Below, in pieces: positions 1 through 6,910 of a stretch of 37,240 nucleotides of DNA. This DNA is from Syntrophorhabdus sp. PtaB.Bin027 (GTDB taxonomy: Bacteria > Desulfobacterota > Syntrophorhabdia > Syntrophorhabdales > Syntrophorhabdaceae). The position numbers and the translations under genes were made by a program. Positions within the stretch are counted from its first letter, which is position 1. Each line of letters opens with the position of its first letter. The notes under the pieces are model-generated. The model saw only the letters and a program-made list of their open reading frames with translations. It searched no databases and was not told the origin of the DNA. The stretch is from positions 1-37,240 of the forward strand of contig MVQO01000158.1 in NCBI GenBank assembly GCA_002067585.1, written 5' to 3'.

Positions 1-1
1 G

Positions 2-1435
2 GCCATTACCATCCTGGTCATATATCTCTTGATGAATGTGGGCGTCGGTCTTTACGGTATGCGGAAAATCAAGAGCGCAGAGAGTTATTACACTTCGGGT
101 CATGCTATGGGCCCATGGGCTGTGGCCCTGGCCTTCGGCGCCACGTGTTACAGCGCCACTCTGATTATCGGTTTTGGGGGTAAGGCGTATGATGTGGGTG
201 CTTCTCTCATGTGGGTCGCTGCATCAAACCTTCTTTTCATGACCTATCTGGTTTGGGCCCTCCTTGGTAAGAAGGTAAGGAAACTTCAGGAAAAGGTTGG
301 GGCCTTCACAGTCACGGAAATGCTGGTGAAGCGATATAGAACCGAAGCCTTGAGGCCTGTCTTGGCCATTGTTGTTGCCTTTTCTATGATAGCATATACT
401 GTTGCTGTCCTCACAGGCACTGCACGGCTCTTTGAAGTTCTCTTTCATATTCCTTTCTTCTGGGCTCTTATTATTGTCATCTTTGTCATTGGCTTTTATG
501 TTACCACAGGTGGAATCGTTTCAACGGTATACAACGATTTTCTCCAGGGAATCGTCATGTTCATTGGAATGGTACTCCTTTTCCTGTTCGTCTATTCCCG
601 TGTCGGCTTTACTTCCGGATACGAGCTTTTAGGGAAGACCTTCGGGGAGACATTCGTTTCTATGCCGGGGAACATAACGTGGTGGAGCCTCATTTCTATC
701 TGTCTCGTCACAAGTCTCATCCCATGGGGTATGCCACAGATAGTTCATTACATGTTCATCGCCAGAGATGCAAAAGCTGTGAACCGGGCAATTCCCATCG
801 TCACAATCTGGACGTTTGTAATCGTTTACGCAGTTTATTATGTCGGACCGATGGCAAGAGTCATTTTGGGCGCTGGAATTCATACTGATAAAGTAATTCC
901 CACACTTATCGCTACCATCATGCCTCCCCTTGCCATTGGAATAATCCTTTCATCGGTGGCCGCTGCATCGATGTCTACTATGGCCGGTACATCCTTACAG
1001 GCATCTTTTGCCCTTTCGCGTGATCTGTACCAGAAAACCATAAGCAGGGGTACCAGCGACGAGAAAATACTATTTATTTCCAAAATCATCACTATATGCG
1101 TCATTGTTTTTTCGGCATTACTTGCATATAAGCAACTCGCGAATATTGCAGAAACTTTTATGATAGGAGCTGCGGCAAGTTGTGCATCCTTTATTCCCAT
1201 CCTTCTTTGCGGCCTCTATTGGAAGCGGGGAACTGGTAAGGGCGCAATTGCAAGCTCGATTCTGGGATTTGTCACCGTTGTCATATGGTCACTTCTTTTT
1301 GGCTCAGATGGACAGGGGGCAGGAGGCATCCACGCAATTATTCCGGGACAAATCGTTAGCTGGCTGACCTTCCCGATCGCCAGTTTGCTGACCAAACCAC
1401 TGGATCCGGAGTTCATCCGGAAGATCATGGATTGA
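2..1435 (+). CDS. Sodium/solute symporter (SSS family), 5' end cut by window edge
   Basis: Integral inner-membrane carrier of the SSS family, which couples solute uptake to sodium (sometimes proton) entry. The reading frame is open from base 2, upstream of a possible TTG at 29, and reads as a hydrophobic helix (AITILVIYLLMN), so the true start lies outside the window. About a dozen hydrophobic segments follow. The early stretch SYYTSGHAMGPW resembles the family's YFLAGR-like segment after the first helix. The tail (KPLDPEFIRKIMD) is short and cytosolic. The substrate cannot be told; in such organisms these carriers often take up carboxylic acids. No SD or promoter is visible because the 5' end is missing. 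It differs clearly in sequence from the second symporter at 30489-32033, so the two are not a recent duplication. Confidence 0.88.
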   Translation, partial: AITILVIYLLMNVGVGLYGMRKIKSAESYYTSGHAMGPWAVALAFGATCYSATLIIGFGGKAYDVGASLMWVAASNLLFMTYLVWALLGKKVRKLQEKVGAFTVTEMLVKRYRTEALRPVLAIVVAFSMIAYTVAVLTGTARLFEVLFHIPFFWALIIVIFVIGFYVTTGGIVSTVYNDFLQGIVMFIGMVLLFLFVYSRVGFTSGYELLGKTFGETFVSMPGNITWWSLISICLVTSLIPWGMPQIVHYMFIARDAKAVNRAIPIVTIWTFVIVYAVYYVGPMARVILGAGIHTDKVIPTLIATIMPPLAIGIILSSVAAASMSTMAGTSLQASFALSRDLYQKTISRGTSDEKILFISKIITICVIVFSALLAYKQLANIAETFMIGAAASCASFIPILLCGLYWKRGTGKGAIASSILGFVTVVIWSLLFGSDGQGAGGIHAIIPGQIVSWLTFPIASLLTKPLDPEFIRKIMD

Positions 1436-1484
1436 TAGGTCCCGGGCTTCTATACACCGTGCCAGTAAGAAACAGATATTATTA

Positions 1485-1524
1485 TAAGAGGGGAATGTCG
1501 ATTTTCGTTCCCGAATCTCTCTTA
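1485..1524. other. Intergenic hairpin downstream of the symporter gene
   Basis: TAAGAG plus GGGAA (1485-1495) can pair with TTCCC (1508-1512) and CTCTTA (1519-1524), leaving a 6-nt bulge on the 3' side. A small CGA/TCG stem can form inside. There is no T-run after it, so it is a poor intrinsic terminator. It may be a 3' stabilising or Rho-associated structure. Confidence 0.35.
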
Positions 1525-1577
1525 AACTGTTCGCCATGATAACTCTCCATTTTTCAAGGAGACGCATACGGCTACAC

Positions 1578-1957
1578 TGAAACCACAATTTTGGACATAA
1601 TATTAAATCACGTCCTGATCTAAAATCTTGAGGTTTTTGTGATGCAAAGGATGAGAGCCGAACATCCATCGTCATTCAAAGCAAAGGTAACCTTTGAAGC
1701 ATACAGGAGGGGGCGACCTCTGCGAATCTGACAAGCCATTCCCAGCGCATCCTGGCCTGATACGGAATTGGAAGGCTCTTCCGATAAAGGACTCACCTGA
1801 ACTTTTCAGGGGAGAGTGGCCATTCAGACAAGGACCATGGGGAACGATTAAGCGGCACTTCGGGAAAATAGATCAACTGGAGATCGAGCACAATTGGCTT
1901 CACAAAAGTTTTGCCTTGGCTGTTGGGATAAGTGCCAGGTTACCCCCCGTGGGATAG
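1578..1957 (+). pseudogene. Decayed IS3-family element: orfA remnant with possible left end
   Basis: Translated in two frames, this stretch reads like an IS3-type OrfA helix-turn-helix protein. Frame one starts at ATG 1642 and gives SSFKAKVTFEAY, matching the usual FKAKVALEA opening, then hits TGA near 1729. After a +1 shift around 1690-1730 the second frame gives HPGLIRNWK, then PELFRG, then IDQLEIEHNWLHK, matching the family's HPNQIxxWK, pELF and leucine-zipper IgqLxxExdwLKK segments in the right order. The bases from 1578 (TGAAACCACAATTTTGGACA) resemble IS3-family terminal repeats ending in TTGGACA. OrfB and a right end are not seen, so the element is dead. Family assignment is by remembered motifs, without a search. 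Confidence 0.65.
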
Positions 1958-2065
1958 GCATACACCGTGTATTTGCAAGTGAATGAGATCAAAATGATTT
2001 TATTTGGTATTAAAAACATAACAGAACCACAACTGTACCGTTCCTATCAAAGGGGGTAACAAAAA

Positions 2066-2101
2066 CATGGCCGATAAATTTGAATACAATTTCTGTCATT
2101 G
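2066..2101 (+). CDS. Possible 11-residue leader peptide or gene stump
   Basis: A strong Shine-Dalgarno (AAGGGGGT, 2050-2057) precedes an ATG at 2066 that opens an 11-codon frame (MADKFEYNFCH) ending in TGA at 2099-2101. The stop overlaps the -35 box of the moaE-ispG promoter. It could be the preserved 5' tip of a gene lost when this region decayed, or a leader peptide. There is no evidence of expression. Confidence 0.2.
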
Positions 2102-2127
2102 ACAACCATGAAAGCCAGGTATAGAAT
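2099..2127 (+). promoter_or_regulatory. Sigma-70 promoter of the moaE-like/ispG operon
   Basis: TTGACA (2099-2104), a 17-bp spacer and TAGAAT (2122-2127). The predicted start near 2134 leaves a leader of about 14 nt carrying the G-rich SD before ATG 2148. Confidence 0.75.
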
Positions 2128-2147
2128 GAGAACGCGGGGGATAACTT

Positions 2148-2495
2148 ATGATACAAAAATGGATTGAAGAAATAAAATCTAAAAGCCCAAAAGACCAGCT
2201 TGGGATGATCCTGGTTCATAACGGGATTGTGAGGGCAACCTCAAAAGATGGAAAACCGGTGACTGGGATGGTGCTCTCCTTTGATGAGAAACTTTTGAAC
2301 ACCTTGGTTGCCCGGTATAAAAAAAATGATGGCATAGTAGATATAAAGATCTGGGTTAATCAGGGTAAATTATCCATTGGCGATGATATTATGGTTGTCC
2401 TTGTTGCAGGCAGATACAGGACAGACGTTCTCCCCGCCTTCCAGGAACTTATTCGCGAGATCAAAAACAATGTGGTCAATGAAAAGGAAACATGA
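2148..2495 (+). CDS. MoaE-like protein (molybdopterin synthase large-subunit family)
   Basis: A 115-residue soluble protein that reads like MoaE, the subunit that with thiocarboxylated MoaD puts the dithiolene sulfurs on precursor Z in molybdenum-cofactor synthesis. Recognisable parts are HNGIVRATSKDGKPV near residues 24-38 (the MoaE G-x-VR segment), a central IKIWVNQGKLSIGDD (MoaE: IaHRiG-l-vGe), and AGRYRTDVLPAFQELIREIK near the end (MoaE: HR-x-AF-x-A-x-x-x-iD-x-lK). It is shorter than typical MoaE (about 150) and ends NNVVNEKET instead of the catalytic PIWKKE-type tail, so activity is uncertain. A G-rich SD and a sigma-70 promoter precede it. ispG starts 27 bp downstream, with no metabolic link to it. 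No moaD or other moa gene is seen. It could be a divergent MoaE with another role. Confidence 0.65.
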   Translation: MIQKWIEEIKSKSPKDQLGMILVHNGIVRATSKDGKPVTGMVLSFDEKLLNTLVARYKKNDGIVDIKIWVNQGKLSIGDDIMVVLVAGRYRTDVLPAFQELIREIKNNVVNEKET

Positions 2496-2499
2496 AATA

Positions 2500-2527
2500 C
2501 AGTGATCAGTGAATGGTGAACAGTGAA
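2500..2527. repeat. Four tandem heptamers (consensus CAGTGAA) covering the ispG start
   Basis: Units are CAGTGAT (2500-2506), CAGTGAA (2507-2513), TGGTGAA (2514-2520) and CAGTGAA (2521-2527). The last unit contains the GTG start of ispG at 2523, and each unit supplies a GTG triplet. No SD is visible within it. Confidence 0.8.
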
Positions 2528-3629
2528 CCGAAAAAATGATAAATCGCAATATAACAAAGCAATACGGGACATAGAGCGCAAGAAAACAAAAAAGATAAAA
2601 ATAGGAAGCATAGCAGTTGGAGGAAATGCACCTATCGTTGTTCAGTCTATGCTCAAAACAAATCCTGAGAACTTTCAAGAAACGTTGACACAGGCGAGGG
2701 ATTTGAAAAATGCCGGGTGTGAACTTATTCGGATAGCCCTTCCCCATGAAGACACGTGTCAGATATTACCTTTTCTCCGAAGGGAGATTGACGTTCCAAT
2801 CATTGGAGATATCCACTTCAACCATAAGATTGCACTCAAGGCCATGGAAACAGGCATAGATGCTATTCGGATAAATCCCGGGACTATTAACAACGTCAGG
2901 AAGGTGCGGGAAATCGCCAAGAATGCAAAAGAGACAAAAACCCCTATTCGCATAGGCATCAACATTGGATCCATTGAAAAAAGAATCCTCAAGACTAAGG
3001 GCAAACCTGATGCAGGATCAATGGTGGAAAGCGCTTTATACAGTATAAAATTATTTGAAGATGAGGGCTGGACACAACTGAAGGTTTCGTTGAAAGCATC
3101 AGATATTTTTCAGACAATAAAAGCATATAAAATATTTGCCGGCGTCTCTGATTATCCTCTCCATATAGGGATTACCGAGGCAGGGCCTGTGTTCTCGGGA
3201 GCTATCAAGTCTGCTGTGGGCATAGGAATTCTTCTTTACGAAGGCATTGGTGACACCATAAGGGTTTCACTGACAGGAAATCCTGTTTATGAGGTCATCG
3301 CTGCCTACCATATCCTGAGAGACCTTGGTTTAAGAAAAAGAGGAATTAATATCATCTCGTGTCCAACCTGCGGACGATGCAGTACAAATTTGAAAGAGAT
3401 TGTAGAAGAATTTGAGAAAGATGTAGCCAACATTGACAAGCACCTCAATGTGGCCATCATGGGCTGTGAGGTGAATGGCCCTGGCGAGGCCAGAGAGGCT
3501 GATATCGGTATTGCTTTCGGAGCTAACAAGGCCATACTCTTCTCAAAGGGTGATATCATAAGAACAGGCATTCCCAAGGAGATGGCAAAAGATCTCTTGA
3601 AGGAAGAGATCTTTAACAGGATCAGTTAG
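2523..3629 (+). CDS. ispG: 4-hydroxy-3-methylbut-2-enyl diphosphate synthase (IspG/GcpE)
   Basis: Penultimate enzyme of the MEP isoprenoid pathway. It reductively converts the cyclic diphosphate MEcPP to HMBPP using a [4Fe-4S] cluster. The 368-residue length fits the short bacterial form. The N-terminal TIM-barrel part is opened by IGSIAVGGNAPIVVQSM. The C-terminal cluster domain carries C280 and C283 (SCPTCGR) and C315 (GCEVNGPGE), with E322 where the fourth, glutamate ligand is expected; C286 is an extra cysteine. GTG at 2523 is the only start that keeps the N terminus, since the next in-frame Met lies in the barrel. It follows the moaE-like gene by 27 bp and likely shares its promoter. Its TAG stop overlaps the stop of the convergent phosphatidyltransferase gene. 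Confidence 0.95.
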   Translation: MNRKNDKSQYNKAIRDIERKKTKKIKIGSIAVGGNAPIVVQSMLKTNPENFQETLTQARDLKNAGCELIRIALPHEDTCQILPFLRREIDVPIIGDIHFNHKIALKAMETGIDAIRINPGTINNVRKVREIAKNAKETKTPIRIGINIGSIEKRILKTKGKPDAGSMVESALYSIKLFEDEGWTQLKVSLKASDIFQTIKAYKIFAGVSDYPLHIGITEAGPVFSGAIKSAVGIGILLYEGIGDTIRVSLTGNPVYEVIAAYHILRDLGLRKRGINIISCPTCGRCSTNLKEIVEEFEKDVANIDKHLNVAIMGCEVNGPGEAREADIGIAFGANKAILFSKGDIIRTGIPKEMAKDLLKEEIFNRIS

Positions 3630-4201
3630 CTGTTTTTTTTCACAAAAAAAATTCTTTGTATTACCGTAACGTGACTGAGAACAGCAAGCACGAAAACGGC
3701 ATAGAGAAGCAGATTAAAAAAAATACCTATGAGAAGGATCACTAACCTCTCCGGCCTCTCCAGAATACCTGCTCTGCATTCTATGGATGCTGCCTCTGCC
3801 CGTGCCCGGGCATAGGGGATAATTGCAACCCCAATAGTTGCAACAAAGGTTAATACAAGGGCATACAGTTGACCCTGTTTCAGAAAAAACACGAAGATTC
3901 CAAACATCAAAAAAAGATCCGTGTATCTGTCGAGAACCGAATCAAGAAATCCTCCGAAACGTGAAACAGTGTTTGTGCTTCTTGCTATGGCGCCATCAAG
4001 AAGATCGAAAAAACCTGAAAAGAGAAGGACAACTCCCCCTGTCTTAACATAGCCAAAGGCAATACACATTGCTGAGGCATAGCCAAATATTGCTCCAATC
4101 AGGGTCAGGTAATTCGGATTTATCGTTGTGCCGGCAAAGAGGAATCGATAAAGTTTCAGAATAGCAGGATCAAGGGAATGACCAACTTTATTGCTTATCA
4201 A
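3626..4201 (-). CDS. CDP-alcohol phosphatidyltransferase, probably an inositol-phospholipid synthase
   Basis: A 191-residue membrane enzyme that moves a phosphatidyl or similar group from a CDP-linked lipid to an alcohol. The full family signature D-x2-DG-x2-AR-x8-G-x3-D-x3-D is present at D66, D69-G70, A73-R74, G83, D87 and D91, with about six hydrophobic helices around it. The alcohol substrate is inferred from the neighbour: the gene lies 8 bp downstream of myo-inositol-1-phosphate synthase, so phosphatidylinositol-phosphate (or archaetidylinositol-phosphate-type) synthesis is the simplest role. Alternatives are PgsA-like phosphatidylglycerophosphate synthase or an inositol-phosphodiester solute synthase. 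Translation starts at TTG 4201, right after the previous stop; the next Met is residue 45, inside a helix. It converges on ispG with overlapping stops. Confidence 0.82.
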   Translation of the reverse strand: MISNKVGHSLDPAILKLYRFLFAGTTINPNYLTLIGAIFGYASAMCIAFGYVKTGGVVLLFSGFFDLLDGAIARSTNTVSRFGGFLDSVLDRYTDLFLMFGIFVFFLKQGQLYALVLTFVATIGVAIIPYARARAEAASIECRAGILERPERLVILLIGIFFNLLLYAVFVLAVLSHVTVIQRIFFVKKNS

Positions 4202-4209
4202 CGGCTACC

Positions 4210-5301
4210 CTATCGTTCCCTTTCTCCCCGAATAAACTCTTCCACCATTTGGCGGGCAACCTCATCAGGAAACTGATGAATGGGATGTTTCATCGTGTAC
4301 GCGGATACCGATTCAAGGACACCGCTAATTTTTCTGTCTCGTGCCACTTTGCAGCACCTTATAGCGTCGATCATGCATCCTGCGCTATTCGGAGAGTCCT
4401 CTACAGATAAACGCAGTTCTATATCAATGGGAACATCGCCAAAAATTCGACCTTCAATCCTCATAAAGCAAATCTTATTATCGTTCTGCCAAGGAACGTA
4501 GTCAGAAGGACCGATGTGGATGTTCTCAGATGGAATGGGCATATCAAGCTGCGATTGAACAGCCTCTGTCTTGGAGATTTTTTTTGAAATGAGGCGATTC
4601 CTGTTCAACATATTCAGAAAATCTGTGTTACCGCCGGTGTTCAACTGGTAGGTTCGGTCAATCTGGACGCCTCTATCATGAAAGAGCTTTGCGAGGGTTC
4701 TGTGAATGATGGTTGCCCCGATCTGTGATTTTACATCATCACCAACCAAAGGAATGCCTTTTTCCCTGAATCTGGCAACCCATTTTTCGTCCGATGCAAT
4801 GAACACTGGAATGCAATTGATAAGGCTTGCTCCGCTTTCAATGCAGCATTCGGCATAATACCTCGTTGCCTCCTCAGAACCAACAGGGAGATAGTTGAGC
4901 ACTATCTCGGTTCCTGTATCCTTTAATATCCTTGCAACGTCATCGGGCTTGTTTTCAGAAACAAGAAATGTTCTATTTTCGGGATAATCCGCCATATGGG
5001 ACGAGATGCCATCGAGAGGGTTGCCCATGCGGACTATCACTCCAGACTGCCTGATCTGATCCTCAAAAACCTTCGTGCAATTGGGGGAAGTAAAGATTGC
5101 CTCTTCTAAAGGCCTGCCTACTTTTCTCTTATCCACATCAAAGGCCGCAACAATTTTTATATCCTTTGGCTCATAACCGCAGATACTCTGGTGCATGAGC
5201 CCGATTGTCGCTGTATGGTGTTTTTCATAATAGGCCAATCCCTGAACAATTGAACTTGCACAGTTTCCTACGCCAACTATAGCAACATGAATTTCTCCCA
5301 T
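4210..5301 (-). CDS. Inositol-1-phosphate synthase (MIPS/Ino1 family)
   Basis: An NAD-dependent enzyme that cyclises glucose 6-phosphate to L-myo-inositol 1-phosphate. The 363-residue length matches the compact actinobacterial/archaeal form. An N-terminal Rossmann motif (VGVGNCASS, about residues 10-18) binds NAD. Family blocks follow in order: LNYLPVGSEEATRYYAE, VGDDVKSQIGATI with its catalytic lysine, QLNTGGNTDFLNM, and the SKTEAVQS segment. SD GGGGA lies just upstream of ATG 5301. The gene follows fumarase beta by 64 bp and precedes the CDP-alcohol phosphatidyltransferase by 8 bp. That pairing argues the product is used for an inositol lipid rather than as a carbon source. No inositol monophosphatase gene is seen nearby. 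Confidence 0.93.
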   Translation of the reverse strand: MGEIHVAIVGVGNCASSIVQGLAYYEKHHTATIGLMHQSICGYEPKDIKIVAAFDVDKRKVGRPLEEAIFTSPNCTKVFEDQIRQSGVIVRMGNPLDGISSHMADYPENRTFLVSENKPDDVARILKDTGTEIVLNYLPVGSEEATRYYAECCIESGASLINCIPVFIASDEKWVARFREKGIPLVGDDVKSQIGATIIHRTLAKLFHDRGVQIDRTYQLNTGGNTDFLNMLNRNRLISKKISKTEAVQSQLDMPIPSENIHIGPSDYVPWQNDNKICFMRIEGRIFGDVPIDIELRLSVEDSPNSAGCMIDAIRCCKVARDRKISGVLESVSAYTMKHPIHQFPDEVARQMVEEFIRGERER

Positions 5302-5318
5302 ATTTCCCCGTGAATTCT

Positions 5319-5347
5319 TATCTAAACTATTTGTTTTAAAAAGTCAA
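5319..5347 (-). promoter_or_regulatory. Weak candidate sigma-70 promoter for the inositol-lipid pair
   Basis: On the minus strand TTGACT (5347-5342), a 17-bp spacer and TAGATA (5324-5319) precede the inositol-phosphate synthase. The -35 is good and the -10 is poor (3 of 6 bases), so this is only a possibility. Confidence 0.3.
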
Positions 5348-5365
5348 AGGATACGCGACACATGC

Positions 5366-5917
5366 CTATCTTTTATAACGCTCAGCGCCTGACTCGTATA
5401 AGTCGTTGCCATAAACATCATTAATCACAAAGAGGGGCATATCAACAACACCCAGCTTTACAACGGCTTCCGGGCCAAGCTCTTCGTAAGCTACCACTTC
5501 TGAAGATATAACACTTTTTGAAAGCAGAGCCCCTGCCCCGCCTGTTGCTCCAAAATATACTGCTTTGTATTGCTTAAGCGCATCTTTGACTGCTTGAGAT
5601 CGTTTCCCTTTTCCTATCATCCCTTTGAGGCCAAGGGAAACAAGTCTGGGCGCATATGCATCCATCCTGGAGCTTGTCGTTGGCCCGCATGCACCAATGA
5701 CCCTGCCGGGTGGCGCTGGAGATGGCCCGCAATAATAGATAACCTGGTTTTGGATATCAAAGGGTAGCCTTCCACCTTCATTAAGTGTGTCGACGAATCT
5801 TTTATGGGCCGCATCCCTTGAGGTGTAGATATAACCGCTCAAAAATACCTTTTCCCCTGCTTTCAATTGTTCGATAACATAAGGTTCCAGTGGCGTTTTT
5901 ATTCTTTTAATTTCCAT
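5366..5917 (-). CDS. Class I (Fe-S) fumarate hydratase, beta subunit
   Basis: The C-terminal half of the two-subunit iron-sulfur fumarase that interconverts fumarate and malate in the cytosol. The 183-residue length is normal for a split beta subunit. Visible family motifs are LSGYIYTSRDAAHKR (about residues 26-40, holding catalytic Asp/His positions), YYCGP, and the substrate-binding GPTTSSRMD at 78-86, then GMIGKGKR and FGATGGAGALL. SD GGAGAG precedes ATG 5917. It follows the alpha-subunit gene, but with an unusually long 150-nt spacer that contains a hairpin. The tartrate dehydratase beta subunit is a close relative. The neighbouring malic enzyme favours fumarase. Confidence 0.93.
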   Translation of the reverse strand: MEIKRIKTPLEPYVIEQLKAGEKVFLSGYIYTSRDAAHKRFVDTLNEGGRLPFDIQNQVIYYCGPSPAPPGRVIGACGPTTSSRMDAYAPRLVSLGLKGMIGKGKRSQAVKDALKQYKAVYFGATGGAGALLSKSVISSEVVAYEELGPEAVVKLGVVDMPLFVINDVYGNDLYESGAERYKR

Positions 5918-5942
5918 GGGCTACTCTCCTTCAACCGATTTA

Positions 5943-5978
5943 AGTTGGGGTGATCACACTTCACCCTTCAACCCAACT
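5943..5978 (-). other. Hairpin between the fumarase alpha and beta genes
   Basis: AGTTGGG (5943-5949) pairs perfectly with CCCAACT (5972-5978). An inner GTGA/TCAC stem with a 7-nt loop can stack inside, leaving a one-sided bulge. It lies in the 150-nt intercistronic spacer and could act in mRNA processing or in setting the alpha-to-beta ratio. No T-run follows on the transcribed strand, so it is unlikely to be an intrinsic terminator. Confidence 0.5.
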
Positions 5979-6067
5979 GGTGAACACAATCATTGTGCTG
6001 TGTAACAGACTCATCTTTTCTTCCCGTGCCTTTTCCCTGTTCCTTTGCCCATTTGAAGATACCCTTA

Positions 6068-6907
6068 TTAGATGATGGCTTCTTTTATCCGGTGTGCATG
6101 ACACTGGATATTAACAGCCACGGGCAATGAGGCAATATGGCATGGCATCATTTTAACATGGACATCGAGAGCTGTAACTATACCACCATAACCTTGAGGA
6201 CCAATGCCAGTCTTATTGATTGCCAACAAGAGTTCTTCTTCCAGGGCAGCTATTTCAGGATCATCGCTCCGCTTTCCCAGGGGCTCCATCAGAGCTTCTT
6301 TTGAAAGAAGAGCTGATGTCTCGAAATTACCGCCTATCCCAACACCAACAATAATCGGCGGACACGGGTTGGGACCTCCCTTCGTTACCATTTCGAGGAC
6401 AAGTGCCTTCACCCCTTCCTTTCCCTCCGAGGGAACAAGCATCCTTACAGATCCATAATTTTCACTTCCACCACCTTTAGGAAGCACGGTAATCTTTATT
6501 TTATCCCCAGGTACAATCTTCACGTGTATGATGGCGGGGGTATTGTCACCGGTGTTCTTCCGTGTAAAAGGATGACATGCTGACTTCCTCAGGTAGCCTT
6601 TGGCATAGCCTCTCCGCACCCCCTCATTGATTGCATCATTGAGTGATCCCCCAATGATATGAACATCCTGGCCTACCTCCATGAATGTCACAGCAAGGCC
6701 TGTGTCCTGGCAGATTGGAATATGTTCATCCCTTGCCAAATTCGCATTCTTTATGAGCTCCCTTAAAACCTCTTTACCTACAGAAGACTCTTCTTTGTCA
6801 ATCGATTTCTTGATGGTATCCAGGACATTTTGAGAAAGATTGTAGTTTGCATCAATAAACAGTTTCTCTATGACCGATACTATTTCGTCAACATGCACCT
6901 CTTTCAT
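6068..6907 (-). CDS. Class I (Fe-S) fumarate hydratase, alpha subunit
   Basis: The N-terminal half of the heteromeric [4Fe-4S] fumarase. The 279-residue protein shows the cluster cysteines in their usual settings: C66 in ICQDTG, C182 in GGPNPCPP, and C256 in MMPCHIASLP. Between them are HPFTRKNTGDNTP (about 112-124), KGGGSENYG (144-152) and GIGGNFETSALLSK. The start at 6907 has SD AAGGAG, which lies inside the last codons of the malic enzyme gene; the two genes are 3 bp apart, so translation is likely coupled. The beta subunit follows 150 nt downstream. This enzyme class is oxygen-sensitive, in keeping with an anaerobe. Confidence 0.95.
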   Translation of the reverse strand: MKEVHVDEIVSVIEKLFIDANYNLSQNVLDTIKKSIDKEESSVGKEVLRELIKNANLARDEHIPICQDTGLAVTFMEVGQDVHIIGGSLNDAINEGVRRGYAKGYLRKSACHPFTRKNTGDNTPAIIHVKIVPGDKIKITVLPKGGGSENYGSVRMLVPSEGKEGVKALVLEMVTKGGPNPCPPIIVGVGIGGNFETSALLSKEALMEPLGKRSDDPEIAALEEELLLAINKTGIGPQGYGGIVTALDVHVKMMPCHIASLPVAVNIQCHAHRIKEAII

Positions 6908-6910
6908 ACA

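Larger units (their letters stand above)
1452..1969. repeat. 10-bp direct repeat flanking the IS remnant
   Basis: ATACACCGTG occurs at 1452-1461 and again at 1960-1969, bracketing the IS3-like remnant. It is longer than the 3-5 bp target duplications usual for IS3 elements, so it may be a chance match or the scar of another event. Confidence 0.35.

Noticed and set aside
1304..1675. Minus-strand frame of 123 codons
   Set aside because: It overlaps the symporter end and the IS remnant on the other strand, has no SD and resembles no family; it is an antisense shadow.
1436..2147. Molybdenum-cofactor riboswitch before the moaE-like gene
   Set aside because: The predicted transcript start near 2134 leaves only about 14 nt of leader, too short for such an RNA, and I see no matching structure.
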